DNA of 64,000 nt from Calliopum simillimum. Taxonomy: Eukaryota > Arthropoda > Insecta > Diptera > Lauxaniidae. Every line of letters begins with the position of its first letter. The first letter of the stretch is position 1. The stretch is from contig OX638372.1 in NCBI GenBank assembly GCA_951812925.1, positions 3,472,001 through 3,536,000 on the forward strand, in the 5' to 3' direction. This document shows positions 39,396-51,231 of this stretch, piece after piece. The notes under the pieces were generated by a model. It did not search any database. It saw nothing but the letters and a program-made list of their open reading frames with translations, and had not been told where the DNA came from. A program made the translations under genes and the position numbers.

Positions 39396-41384
39396 TAACA
39401 AAATATTCAGACACAAAGGTCGCTAAAACCAGTTTTTTGCAAATATCTCGCTAACGCTTACTTTTACAGAAAAATTTTTTGTCCACAATTTTGTAACACA
39501 GGAAATTTCCTAAATAAAAATGTCTTCGTGTGGCTTATAGTTTAGAAGATAACCCAATTTAAAAAATTGTGTACAGGTGTTATGTGTAAATGTTGCATAT
39601 AAGTACATATTAAAATATCTTACTCTTAAAATTTCGAATACTTTTTAACAAGGAGTCGTACAAAAAAAAATTAAAATCCCGTGTTAAAGATAATTGGATT
39701 ATCTGTACGCCGTGTTAAGTTTTTTTTTTTTTTTGGATCTAAAAGATATTCTTCAAAAACCGTTAAGGTTTCGAAAATACTGGTTTTTAAAGGATATCTC
39801 GGAAACGGTAAGTCATACGATAAAAAGTAACAGAAACAATTTTGTAGAAAATCGCAGGATCTACAAAAAATAAGCCATATGTGTACACCATGAAGTAACT
39901 GTAAGTAAGTAATATTTTTCGCAGAAAAATTCTAAATTTCCTGGGCTATAGATTCTTACCTCACATTTATTTTATAATTAGAAGACTTAGCTAGACGTAG
40001 CTAACTTGGTAATTTTCCAAATTGCCTCAAATTCGTTGACTGATTTACTTTCTCTGTGACGGTAGCATTGCGGCGGGCGAACTAAAAATAAAATCTGAAT
40101 TTTTTTCCCACAAAATTAGCTCTATTGGTTCTTAAAACGCAACTGCGCAATGCCCGCAACTATAAGAAAGTTAAATGTTTTGATAACATAAAATGTTAAT
40201 TTACCCTATGCGCCAAAAATTACAAATTTGTCAATGTCCTCGTCCTTTCATGCTGATTGATTTGTTTCAGCATTTCAGACTGCAATTTTATCGCAAAACT
40301 TTTGCAACAAATTTGTATTCGAACCGAGGCAAGTGCGTTTAATTAACAAATCACAGAAACAACAACATCAGCTTTTTTGAAAAACCAACTGACAATGAGC
40401 GAGACAAATGACAGTTCATTGCACGAATACGATGCGTCCTGCATGCCGACATTAGATCGTCTGAATTTGATATGACAAACAACAACAATAAAAGTAAAAG
40501 AAAAATTACACTTTCATGTATTCGAAAATTTTCCAGGGAAAACATTTTTACTCATGCTCCCCAATTCTCGTTCTCTCTCACTTTTCTTTTGAGTTTTCAA
40601 CACCCACAACATTCTCATGGTGAAAACCCAACAGTAGCAAATAAAGTTTTTGTCTCGTATCCTGCTCACATTTATCCAATGTTTGTTTTTTATGCTCTCT
40701 TTTAAAAACTTTTTCTCTACTTTCTCTTTTTTGTTTTATCTTGGGGAAAAATCATAAAAAAAGAAAAGCTTTTTTCCTTTTATTTTCCGAGAGTTTGGAA
40801 GTTTTCCAAGCAGAGAGTTCGGTTTGGGTTCACTTGAACACAACAACAAATAGTTTGTGGGGCGTTGACATTTTCACATCAACGTACATATTATGTATAA
40901 GTTGATATTCATGACTTGGACACACCCCCATTTAAGTTTTGCTACAGCCAGGACACGTGGTTTTTACTTTGTTTTTATTTTTGCCAAAGGATGGCATTGT
41001 CGCCAATTGCGCAAGTGTTTCGACTGTTATTTTTTATTTTTTTTTTTAATTTTTTAACATCTCTATTTGTGAGAAGAAAAAAAAGAAACAAAACTTTATA
41101 TATTTTGTGTTATTCTTACATGGTTATAATATTAGAGCGAATTCATAGGAGCTATTCCAGCCAAAATTTAAGTACATAATTACCAAAACATTTTAAAGGA
41201 AATAATATGGAAACTTCATAACTATGGTAAGATAGCAAAACATGATATACCTACGAGTACGATGATATAGATTCCATGTCAACTGAATGATATTTTTTGG
41301 GATTATGAATAAGGCTGTAATTGGTATTTTCAGAAGTAAAATATAAAAAAGGCTTGTCAATTTTTATTCCGCAATCTTGTGTTA
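39396..41384. other. 2.0 kb of non-coding DNA
   Basis: No gene recognised. Poly-T and poly-A runs lie near 39720 and 41030. Short open frames at 40.35-40.7 and 40.9-41.2 kb have no recognisable domain. Confidence 0.4.
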
Positions 41385-42097
41385 AATCGATGAATTTAAC
41401 TATATGATCGTTACATCTGAGGTGTATCATGTGTTCAGCAAACTTATGCAGGATATTGCGGGGAATATTTTTATAGAAAATTTTAACTCTGTACAACCCC
41501 CACATGTGGGTCATTTTTGCCCTTTTCTTAAAAACATTTTGGACAAAACTCGTTCTCACAAGATAATAACGAAATTACACAAGGATTATTATCCTAGAAT
41601 ACATTCACCTATTATATCCTGTTTTTATTGGTCTTTTTGACCACATTTTCTAAAACTGAGCCACAATGGGTTCAAAAATTTTGCACAAATATTCCACAAA
41701 AAATTTCACTTAGAGTTTCTAAATACGAAAAATTCTTAAAACTTAAGGTAAGCGCGTCAGGGATGTAATTAAAATGCAATGTGAAAAGTCCTAATTGATT
41801 TTAACGATTTCTTTGATTTCGGGCTCAAATTTCGACCTTTACGTGTTTAAAAACTAGTAGTGAAATTTTATAGCAAATATTTCTGTAGTAAATACTGACT
41901 CAATATTTCCCTGTTTTGGGTGTCATTTTTGTACCTTTTTAAGAAAAGGGAAAAAATGACCCACATATGGGGGTTAAACAGGGTTAAAATGTTATACAAA
42001 AATATTCCCCGCAATATCCTGCATAAGTTTGCTGAACACATGATACACCTCAGATGCAAGGATCATATAGTTAAATTCATCGATTTAACACAAGAAT
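41385..42097. mobile_element. ~0.7-kb inverted-repeat element
   Basis: A left arm of about 170 bp (CTTGTGTTAAATCGATGAAT, GATATTGCGGGGAATATTTT, CCCACATGTGGGTCATTTTT) is mirrored at 41920-42097 (AAAAATGACCCACATATGGG, AAATATTCCCCGCAATATCC, ATTCATCGATTTAACACAAG). About 400 bp of unmatched sequence lies between. The open frames on both strands through the arms mirror each other and are not genes. Confidence 0.75.
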
Positions 42098-42737
42098 ATG
42101 TTATTTTTGCTTTTTTCATGTGCAGTGGATAAAAATACTTCAAAAATCGATTAAAAAAAATGTGACGTGCTGGAGAAAAACCACGAGAAACGGTTATTTT
42201 TTTTTAACGTCTACTTAAGAATTTTTTGGATTTTCTAATGTGTATTAAAAAAAGTTCGAAATTGTCGAACAGTGTAATAATAAAATTTAATATTTAATAA
42301 TAACCGTTTTCGTTGAAAAAAAAATTTTATAATTATTTGTAAATATTCAAGATTCGGATGGAAATTAAATGAAAGAAGAGTATAAATACTAAAAAACCGG
42401 TTTTTTTTTTTTTTTGAAAATCTGTAAAAAGGAGAGAGAGAAGAATTAAAACTTTAGTCCGGATAAATCCATCCTTACAACACTTTGTTTCATATCATCT
42501 TCTGCCTGAGACAAATATAGTTCATCATCATCGCCATTCGAACTAACATTATCATCGCACCCGGCATTGCCTTCATCGTTTTCAGGGAAATATAGACTGT
42601 AGACAGCAATAAAATCCTTATCAACACTCATTTTTCTGCAATGGATCAATAGAAACGAATGCATTAACGTAATGACGTAATAATATGGTTTCTTGGGATA
42701 TAGTGGCATTTTTGCAATGTCAGCAATCCCACACAAT

Positions 42738-43525
42738 TTTTATTTATTTATTTATTTTTTTATTTATTTATTTTTTTATTTATTTATTTATTTATTTATT
42801 TATTTGAGTCTTTGGATAGTAACAACCCTTACAGACTAGAACAATTCAAATTAAATATAATGAAAATTTAACTAAGCTAAGAGCCTAAGCAGTACAGATT
42901 TAAATTGAGCTTTATTCAAACAAAAATCAATTAAAATATCTTTATATAATTTATTTTACAATAAAAGAGTTCTATTGATGGGCTCATTTATGGCAGAGAT
43001 CGACCTGTGACATTAAATATTAAAATAGTCTGAAGATCGTAAAGACCTGGAGGGAATGTTAAACGCTATTAGCTGTAGGATGTCAGGACAATCAATAAAA
43101 CCATTAATGACGTCATAAATAAACATAATGCTGTGAACAAGACGCCGATTTTCAAGAGTTTCATGATGATGAGCAAACAGCGAGCATTGTATGATGGTAA
43201 CGATTCAGTAAAACCAAATGAGTGTAAGGCAAACTTAATAAATTTCCTTTGAACACGCTCCAAACGAGTAATGTGAACCCCATAGTAAGGATTCCAAATA
43301 AAAGAAGCGTATTCCAAATTGGACCTTACAAACGAAGTAAAAGGATCTATAAACGCAGCACTATTTCTTTTAATAAATGGTAAAAGGGAATAAGCTTAAG
43401 GCAAGATATGATTTACATGATTTGTAAAGTTTAAACGTGAGTCAAAGTAAATACCAAGATCACGAATTTGATCAACTCTAGTTAGAGGCACATCTTCTAT
43501 ACATGATATATGAATGATGACAGAT
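42738..43525 (-). pseudogene. LINE 3' end: reverse-transcriptase C-terminus with (TAAA)n tail
   Basis: Read on the minus strand from 43525, frames give VPLTRVDQIRDLGIYFDS and LNFTNHVNHI, then RNSAAFIDPFTSFVRSNLEY, ASFIWNPYYG and ITRLERVQRKFIKFAL. This is the conserved tail of the reverse transcriptase of Jockey/CR1-like non-LTR retrotransposons. A frameshift separates the following SLPSYNARCLL block from a CPDIL-type end near 43075. About 250 bp of 3' UTR leads to a (TAAA)n tail at 42739-42826 (TTTA on the plus strand). The copy is 5'-truncated with stops and frameshifts, so it is dead. Confidence 0.85.
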
Positions 43526-43538
43526 TGAAAATATAATT

Positions 43539-43998
43539 ATTAGTTACCAAAAATGAAAATACATTGATGGTCGGAGCTTACTGTTCAGTGTTTTTAAGTA
43601 AAAACAAGGCAAAATACACATAAATAAAAAAAGCAAAAAAATGTATCGGAAGGCTGGTTTGCGTTACTAGTTTCGGGACCCACCACACACAACGGCAGGG
43701 CAATGCATGTAGCTGTGATTCTCGTCTAATCTATGCTAAGATGTCGGCAAAGCGTCTGATGAGGAATTGACTTATTATAGTCAATTTTGACCTGTGGTGG
43801 GTCCCGAAACTAGTAACGCAAACCAGCCTTCCGATACATTTTTTTGCTTTTTTTATTTATGTGTATTTTGCCTTGTTTTTTGTGTTTTTATTGTTGTTTT
43901 ACTTAAAAACACTGAACAGTAAGCTCCGACCATCAATGTATTTTCAATGTTGGTAGCTAATAATGTAAATCATTATCTGTTCCAAAAACTAAAAAATT
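43539..43998. mobile_element. ~0.45-kb hairpin MITE beside the LINE
   Basis: Arms of about 170 bp are nearly identical in inverse orientation: ATACATTGATGGTCGGAGCT with AAGGCTGGTTTGCGTTACTA on the left against TAGTAACGCAAACCAGCCTT with AGCTCCGACCATCAATGTAT on the right. The loop (about 43700-43785) is unique. A 13-bp direct repeat TGAAAATATAATT flanks the unit (43526-43538 and 43999-44011). The high arm identity suggests a young copy or gene conversion between arms. No coding capacity. Confidence 0.75.
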
Positions 43999-44011
43999 TG
44001 AAAATATAATT

Positions 44012-45734
44012 GTCATTTTATTTTTCAATCCATCCTCTAAGCGTCATTTCGAAATATTTACACCATATAATTTTTACATCCTATTTTACCCAACATTATT
44101 GTATTGGCATTTCAGAATGTTCTTGTTTCTTGCCAACTAGCAAATTTTTCCGTTAAGTCAGTTGTTAATAAAAAAAGATGTTTGCAATCAATTATAGGAT
44201 TACATATCCTTAAAAAGCTTTCGGAAATATGTATACTATAAGTTAAATTGAAACCAAATTCAACTAAATATAATGTATCAACTGTTGTTTATCTAAAGTA
44301 GCGTTTTTAGCAACATTCCTATTCTTCGCATTCCAACTTTGAAGTTGACAACTTTTAGAATAACAACAACAACAACAACAATACAAAAGGCATTATTGAG
44401 CATCACATTACCACAGAAAAGTTACTTATCAAAAGCATTCCTGAAAATGCAAAAACTTCCTTAATTGTCAACTAACATATCCTTCTACAAGAAAACCGTT
44501 GAAATCTGACAGCAAAGTGAGAGGAGAATTTTGAAAATATCATAATTAAAACGTAAAAGAGGTGAAATTTCAAAAATTAATTTAATTAATTCAACAAGGA
44601 ATTTGTCAAGTGAGGAGCAGAAGTCGCTGACGCCTTTGAAATGTTAAAGAATTCTGAAGGGCAGAGGAAGAAGAAGGGGTTGCAAGTGCCGCTCCGTATC
44701 TGTTATTTAAATATCGCGCTGTAATCTGAAGAAGTACAAACATTTTCATATTTTAATTGTCGCCGCTTTTGTAATTCTATGAAACAACAAAAGCAGTGGA
44801 AGCAGTACCAATTATTTCAAGTATATTTTTTTTTTGTTGTTGCCGCAGCAGCAACAAACAGCAGCGTCAACAACAAATCCAAAATTTCAAAATGAATTTG
44901 ACTCGACGCCATTCTTTTTCAGCGGAAACGGAACTGGTGAGGCCAATTGCTGTTGCGTTGCTACTCGCATTGTTTGTTCTAAATTGCCAGCGACTGCTGC
45001 TGATGATTTTGATGTTGTTGCTGCTGTTGTTTGCAATTTTGAAGCCTTTAAGCTTTCGCAAAAAAAAAAAAAAAAAAACCAAACAAACGAACAATCATGA
45101 CGTTGAAACAACGATGTCAAAATAAATTGTCAGCAACAAACATGAATTCTTGATTGTTGTTGTTGTTGTTGTTGTTGTTGTCGTTGTTAAAACTGTCATT
45201 GTTGACAGTCAGTCAGCCACGCTATTTGGCATTTCCGCCAGCACTCGGTTTTTCATTCATTCGTACACATTCTGTTGAGGCAGATCATTAATCACGTGTT
45301 TGCAATCGTCGCAATTGGCTCATTTACAGTAACAAGCGATTTACAGTGGAAGAAATCGTATGAAATTTTTATTAAAACAAAATTCTTTCTGTTTTAGATA
45401 TATAAGGTTATTTCCGGTTAGACAGGGTCTGCAGCAAAAAATGTTTTAGACTTAGACCAAAGTTTCGTTTTGATACGCCAGCGCGGGTGGTTATATATAG
45501 GGCCCCTCCAAAAGTACATAGATTTTTTTATTGAATACTGGCTGTTATTTAAATCATTTTTAATGATATAATAAATAATGTAATTTTATTGTTCTAAATA
45601 ATTTGTGTGGTCTGTTTATCTAAAAAATAAACGAGAATATTTGAGGCAAGCATTTTTCAGAGAAAAAAGGGTTTTAGAGAAAAAGACCAGCAATTTAAAT
45701 TACTGTGTCATATATCAGACTTTACTTCTAGAAA
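44012..45734. other. 1.7 kb of non-coding, triplet-rich DNA
   Basis: Contains (AAC)n at about 44362-44381, a CAG/CAA-rich patch at 44840-44880, an A run at 45060-45078 and (TTG)n at about 45154-45187. An open frame at 44796-45125 runs through these tracts and gives a basic/Gln-rich then Leu-rich sequence without a known domain. Overlapping frames exist on both strands, so I do not call it a gene. The composition resembles fly 5'-leader or regulatory DNA. Confidence 0.4.
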
Positions 45735-45737
45735 TTA

Positions 45738-46421
45738 CACAGGCCGACAAAAATTATACCCAGAAACCAGATTATATATTTCCGTAGGTTTTCAATGCGC
45801 TGATTCCGAATCTGGTCGCAGAATTGCTCCATCACGTCAGGTTTTTGAGATATCCTAACCTAAAAGTGCCAAAAATGACGATTTTTCTCAATTTTGAGGT
45901 TAAATAGCTCTAAGGATTTGATTTTTGTAGGAAAACTATGAACGGCATCTTCAAATACTAGTCTTCCTCTTTCAAATGCCGTTGAGTAAGTTTGAATATC
46001 TTTTTTTTTCTCTGAGATATGGCATTTTGAAGAATGCATGTAAGAGGATTTCCCTATATCTAAAAGTCCGTAGAGGAAACTTATATGCATTCTTATATGC
46101 ACTCTTATATGCATTCTTCAAAATGCCATATCTGAGAGAAAAAAAAAGATATTCAAACAAACTCAACGGCATTTGAAAGAAGAAGACTAGTACTTTAAAA
46201 TATCGTTCATAGTTTTCCAAGAAAAATAAAATCCTTAGAGCTATTTAACCTCAAAATTGAGAAAAATCGTCATTTTTGGCACTTTTAGGTTAGGATATCT
46301 CAAAAACCTGACGTGATGGAGCAATTCTGCGACCAGATTCGGAATCAGCGCATCGAAAACCTACGGAAATATATAGTCCGGTTTCTGGGTATGTACTTTG
46401 ATCAAATTTTGTCGGCCTGTG
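45738..46421. mobile_element. 684-bp palindromic MITE with CACAGGCCGAC ends and TTA duplication
   Basis: The ends CACAGGCCGACAAAA and TTTTGTCGGCCTGTG are exact inverted repeats flanked by TTA on both sides (45735-45737 and 46422-46424). The arms run almost to the centre near 46080 (for example GTGCCAAAAATGACGATTTT at 45867 and AAAATCGTCATTTTTGGCAC at 46262) and are about 95% alike by eye. A 3-bp TTA duplication is the habit of PIF/Harbinger elements, so this may be a PIF-derived MITE. There is no transposase to confirm it. Confidence 0.78.
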
Positions 46422-46575
46422 TTATCTATCCGTGTTATGTATATAGCTTCATAATAGCGAAAAACATTGTCCTTTAATCTTTTAGATTAGGATATCACAA
46501 AATCCAGACTCTATCAATTCTGTGACCGGATTGGTATTCGGATTGTTTCTGTTTGTTTTTTTTTTTTTTTTTTTT

Positions 46576-46985
46576 GAAACACCAGGCAGGTGCCACGCCC
46601 TCTTGTCCGAGTTCACCCAGTTTTTGCTCAGAGGTTGCAATTATATTTCTTAGTGTCTGAGTGAAATTTGGTAGGATTATCTCAAAAACCGTTTTCAGTA
46701 CAGCGTTTTGAAGGTTATGCTTCTATGGGAGGTGCCACGCCATCTTGTCAGAGTTCGTCAAGTTTCAGCTCAGAGCGTGCATTTATAATCCTTAGTATTT
46801 GAGTGAAATTAAGTTGGATTATCTCAAAAAACTCTTTCAGTATTGCATTTTGAAACATCACTATATCGACTCAGGAGGTGACGCTGATCAAGAAAATATA
46901 TACTTTTCTATAACTGCCAAGCCCCCTTCTCTGCATTATAAGCGGAAGTGAATATACCCTGGGTGTAAGGTATAAAAATGGGTAA
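46576..46985 (-). repeat. Dispersed dipteran repeat, copy 1
   Basis: Read on the minus strand it has TATACC-type ends (ACCCAGGGTATA), then GCAGAGAAGGGGG, TATATATTTTCTTGATCAGC, GTCACCTCCTGAGTCGATAT, and two ~130-bp tandem units containing GAGATAATCC, CTCAAATACTAAG and GGTGCCACGCCATC-type sequence. The same family is present in the opposite orientation at 62.26-63.0 kb. It is bounded on one side by a T run at 46556-46575. Non-coding. Confidence 0.7.
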
Positions 46986-47310
46986 AAATTCAATATCTCA
47001 TGAAGACCAGTTAGGGTTATACTGTTTGCTTTTTCTTAATTCAAAAACATGCAAAAATTTTTCTTCATATTCAGTTTTTGGATGTATTTTTAAAAACTTG
47101 CAAACATTTGGGGAATTTTTTCAGAGTTTCTGGAAAATTTTTAATTTTTGACCATTTTTCGAAAAATTTCAAAATGCCTCGACTCTGAAAAAAAAAAAAT
47201 CACACTTACTCGTACGTACAATTTTAAGCATTTTATTCCTTCTACACTTTTTTCGTAAGATGCCTTGCTTTTGAATGAAAATTTATTTTCCGACCGCGTT
47301 ATTAAAAACT
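46986..47310. repeat. Fragment related to the 3.8 / 20 kb palindromic family
   Basis: The block TTTTTAATTTTTGACCATTT through CACTTTTTTCGTAAGATGCC, including GCATTTTATTCCTTC, matches the core of the palindromes at 3.8-4.2 and 20.1-20.4 kb. Only one arm is present, so it is a truncated copy. Confidence 0.45.
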
Positions 47311-49790
47311 GCAATGAACAAAAAAAAAAAATAATGCAGGTATCGTTTTTAACTTAAAAGTCCTAACTTTGATTCGAGCAGGTTTGCTCTGACCATTGCA
47401 ATGACATTGTAAATTTTAACAAGTTTTCACATGATATACATCCACTGTGCGAGAGAATCATTTTTCTGTATGAATTGAAACTGTAAATCGAGTTTTGTAT
47501 TTTGGCAAAAAGTTGATTAATGACAAGTTTCTGTAGATTTTTAGCTGGTATCCTCCTCCTCCCTTCATTGTATTCATGTTTGGCTATGAAAGTTTGAACG
47601 CTTTGTATTTATTCATTGAATTAAATTGTTCCGACTGATAAAAGGACCTTGTGATTAATGAAACTTGGCAACAAATATCAGTGAACATAGGAAACGCAAC
47701 TATTACCAATCGTGTATGAGTATATCCCTAGGCAATTTTAAGTCTTGAGACAATTTTAAGCATTGTCGTTGCAAAACTTTTACGTACAATTTAGTTTTAT
47801 TCATCTTTGGTTTCGCTCTAATGAAATTCGATAAAATCTTTTCAATATCCTTGCAAAATACATAAGTATAAACTATCGAACGCCCGCCGAAGACATAACA
47901 ATAAAAGTCATTTGAACAGCTCCTTTGCTGCGGTTTTCCACAGCAACTCATATGTGTGATTTTTTATTCCCAGGAGTTCTGATATGTCAATATCTCACAC
48001 TTGCCATCACCTACATTATGTTGTTCACTCTCTTGTTCTTGTCGGCTTTTAGCCTGCAGGATATGATTTTTGTTGTACTTACAAAAGTCTTGTTTTCTGG
48101 GTATCTAAAGTGTGTTATCAGCGCTTTTGTTTTATTATTCGCATTCTGACTTTTGTCATTGTCATCATCTTGTGTTATAAGTTTTCAAATTTAATGTTGA
48201 ATCTTTTGTTTTTGTGCAACAATGACGCCAACGGCGGCATTTCCGCAAGTGGGTGTAGTTGGTTGTTTTTACCATAAGTCAAATACCCTGCCCCTCGCCC
48301 CATGGGCTTCCTTCGCTAAACACCCAAAACACACTTCTTGGTATCTTAATCAGAATAACATTTATGAAAATGTTTTTGTTCTTTCTTATCAGTTTGTTCT
48401 TTGAAATGAGTTTCTTTTTCAAGTTTTTCTTCATTTTATTGCTAATAGAAAAGAAATCATAAAATATTATTAGTATTAGATAACAGTTTTTTCTTATTGG
48501 ACATGATTCAGAGTTTCTTGACTAATATTGTGAATGAAGAATAAGTTACGATTCTGATGTTTGCTTCTTTCACATACACTGGGGGGCTTCATAACATTTT
48601 TACACTCATGAAAATTTTGACAAGAACCTTGTTCTGCACTGCAAATATAGTCGGATATTTATTTTAAAAAACCGAGGTCGGTCGCAGTGCACTGTAAGTT
48701 ACAGAACAAAATAATTTAGACTTGTAGCAAATCCGTTCTTTCCATTTCCTAAAAGTAAATTTTATTTGGAATAAGAAGTTACATATCTTTAAAACTGGAA
48801 AATTTCAAAAATTTACAAAGTTAACGTATTTTGAAATTGTGCAAAAATAATTTCGATATCAATTTTCAAATTTGAAGGCGATAGTAACATTTTGAGAACA
48901 TGTCTTAGAACTGAGACCAATTTTGAAGATAGAGGTTGTAATTAAAAACGAGCTTTTTTATGTTAGCTTTGCAAAGATAATAATCCCAGCTTTTATTGTA
49001 TTAAAAATCGATTTCCAATTATTATAAGAAAAGTTTGTACCGAAAGCATTATTTTTTTCCTGCTGGGTCTTGTCCAAAAAACAAGAGCACTTAGAACCTT
49101 TGATGAATAGGAAGGAGGAGGTTAAAAATTGATTATCTACCGAGAAAGTAATCCGCCAAATGGATAACATACCTTTCTTATTACAGAAGAGTTTTCTACT
49201 CATTTTCCTTCTTTCAACAACATCTACTGCAGAAGTCATTGACCGAAGCATCCAAGCCTGCTTGCCTGGAGGGATACCTATCACTATTTTATTGTCTTAA
49301 GTCCTACGGCTATAAGCCTTTTTAACCTCCTATAATGCAGCACTGGACAGATCTTATTCAGAATAACATATGTCTAGTTAATCCCTCATCTAAAGTTCGC
49401 TTTGTGTACAGAGCAAGTTTGATTGGTTTGGCAATCTCACTTAGAGATTGATGGCATGCGTCCTAATAAATTTGTTCAGTGTTTCCATTTTTGCATTTCT
49501 TTGGCTATAATGTTATGTTCTAAAATAAAAAGTAATCAACAGATACACATATGTTTTCTTCAACTGATTATACCCAATTATTTTTTTTACTACCGTGTAA
49601 AAAGACACGAGGTATATACTTAGAATAAGAAAGGGACTAGTTCCATATCCTTCAACCCTGTAAAAAATACTTAAAATGATTCCCCAACTAAATTTCTAAG
49701 AGATTACGGTTAAAAAAATAATTTTTCTTTAAAATTTCAATCCAGTAGCTTTTTTTAATCGTGCTAAATCGAATGAAATCATATTAAAAT
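47311..49790. other. 2.5 kb of non-coding DNA
   Basis: No recognised exon. A somewhat GC-richer patch lies at 48222-48330. The minus-strand open frame at 48958-49284 (108 codons) has no recognisable domain and no support beyond its length. Confidence 0.4.
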
Positions 49791-49796
49791 GGAATT

Positions 49797-51095
49797 GGGT
49801 GGCTGATTCGAAGTGTTGCCAATTCAAAAGACTATATTTTTAGTTTCCATGCACAGATTTTATTGATCAAACGCTATAATTGTTGGGAAATGTTTAAATT
49901 TTAAGAATCTATTTGAGATTTTCGATATGGCCACCTTTGGCCTTAACTATGGCCCGTAGACGGTCGAAGAACGAGTCGCATGCTGCACGAATTTGATTTT
50001 GTGGAAGTTTGCGCCATTCTCGTTGAAGGGCCACTTTTAGCGCATCAACGCTCTGGTATTTTTTAGTCAAGACCTTCCTGTCCAACATACCCCAGATTGA
50101 GAAATCCAGCGGATTCGCATCAGGCGAATTTGAGAGCCATTGTTGAGCAGAACTGAAGCTAGGAACGTTTTTTTCTAACCATTCTTGATTCACACGAGCT
50201 TTGTGTGACGGTGCCGAGTCTTGTTGGAATGTCCATGGCTTGCGACCGAAATGTTTGCGTGCCCACGGTAGTAACATTGATTCACGATACACCTGGGCGT
50301 TTACTTTGACGCCAACGGCCCAAAAAACGAGTGGTGAGCGCCCATCAGCAGTCACTGCAGCCCAAACCATCACATGCGGTGGTGCCTGCGTCCTGGTGGC
50401 CAAACGAACATTCAAATTTTCGTAGGACCTCTCTGTCAAGTAAACCCGATCATTTTGTTTGTTTACATATTGCTGGATACAGTAATTTTTCTCATCAGAG
50501 AAGACAATTTGTGACAGATTTCCGGCGGCGTGCAAGCGCAACAACTCCTTGGCTCTATCGAGCCTAACTTTTTTTTGAGCAGGAGTGAGATCATGCGCCT
50601 TTTGGAACTTGAGGGCCTTTAGTCCGAGCTTGTTTGACAATATGTGTTGCATTCGTTCACGCGATATTTTCAGCTCGGCAGCCATTTGTCTGCCACTGCG
50701 TCTCGGATTTCGCTCAATTCTGGCCTTCACCTTTCGAACCATTTCTGGTGATGTTGCAGTTATTTTCCGACCACCACCATGTCGTTTGGCAACGCTGCCG
50801 GTACCATTGTAACGTGTTATGGTCCGATACACAAACATTTTATTCACTTTTAAATGTTTCAGCTCACGAACAATTGCTGGTTGCGATTTTCCAGCCAAAT
50901 AAAGAGCAATCACACTATTACGTTTGAGTTCCATTTCGAAAATTTTTTATTTTCAATAAATTGACGCGCAAATGCTTTTGGTTACTTGTTGACAATAGAA
51001 TGAACTGACATCATGCCAATTTTTAGACAGCTGTCATGTTCCATCTGTCAGATAAGTCTATCTGAAGTTGGTAACAGTTCGAATCAGCCACCCTG
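49797..51095 (-). mobile_element. Complete maT-type mariner element
   Basis: Imperfect terminal inverted repeats of about 28 bp begin GGGTGGCTGATTCGAAGTGT (49797, plus) and AGGGTGGCTGATTCGAACTG (read inward from 51094). The right end is followed by TA (51096-51097); the left TA has been altered. The 1.3-kb length and single intact transposase on the minus strand match a full-length mariner. This makes it a candidate autonomous copy. Confidence 0.88.
49909..50934 (-). CDS. Mariner transposase, maT (DD37D) family, intact
   Basis: The 341-residue enzyme would cut and paste its own element at TA sites in the nucleus. Residues 1-115 hold paired helix-turn-helix DNA-binding domains (VIALYLAGKSQPAIVREL, then GGGRKIT and NPRRSGRQMAAELKIS). 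The catalytic core shows D147 in IVFSDEKNY, D239 in FQQDSAPSHKA and D277 in NPLDFSIWG. I count 37 residues between D239 and D277, which defines the DD37D class, called maT in insects. All three acidic residues are present and there is no internal stop. Length is normal for the family. The start is the first ATG in the frame, about 160 bp inside the element end. Whether it is transcribed or active cannot be told from sequence. Confidence 0.93.
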   Translation of the reverse strand: MELKRNSVIALYLAGKSQPAIVRELKHLKVNKMFVYRTITRYNGTGSVAKRHGGGRKITATSPEMVRKVKARIERNPRRSGRQMAAELKISRERMQHILSNKLGLKALKFQKAHDLTPAQKKVRLDRAKELLRLHAAGNLSQIVFSDEKNYCIQQYVNKQNDRVYLTERSYENLNVRLATRTQAPPHVMVWAAVTADGRSPLVFWAVGVKVNAQVYRESMLLPWARKHFGRKPWTFQQDSAPSHKARVNQEWLEKNVPSFSSAQQWLSNSPDANPLDFSIWGMLDRKVLTKKYQSVDALKVALQREWRKLPQNQIRAACDSFFDRLRAIVKAKGGHIENLK

Positions 51096-51231
51096 TACTT
51101 TGCATTTTAGAATCACGATATAATGTGCTTGTGAGGTATTTTTGAAACATAGGCGACTAAAGTTATTTTATTTTGGTATCCAAAAAGATATGTTTATTTT
51201 CCACATCCAAAATATATGGAGTGTTGAATAC

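Noticed and set aside
42446..42736. Minus-strand 96-codon frame with an acidic C-terminal part
   Set aside because: The Asp/Asn-rich stretch faintly recalls N-termini of some transposases, but there is no catalytic region and it ends at the LINE tail. Not enough to name.
44796..45125. 109-codon open frame, Gln-rich then Leu-rich, resembling a signal-anchored protein
   Set aside because: It runs through CAG/CAA, CTG and poly-A tracts, and other frames and the opposite strand are open over the same bases. No domain is recognisable, so it is best explained by triplet composition.
48958..49284. 108-codon minus-strand frame
   Set aside because: No recognisable motif, no repeat context and no support other than length; could not be called.
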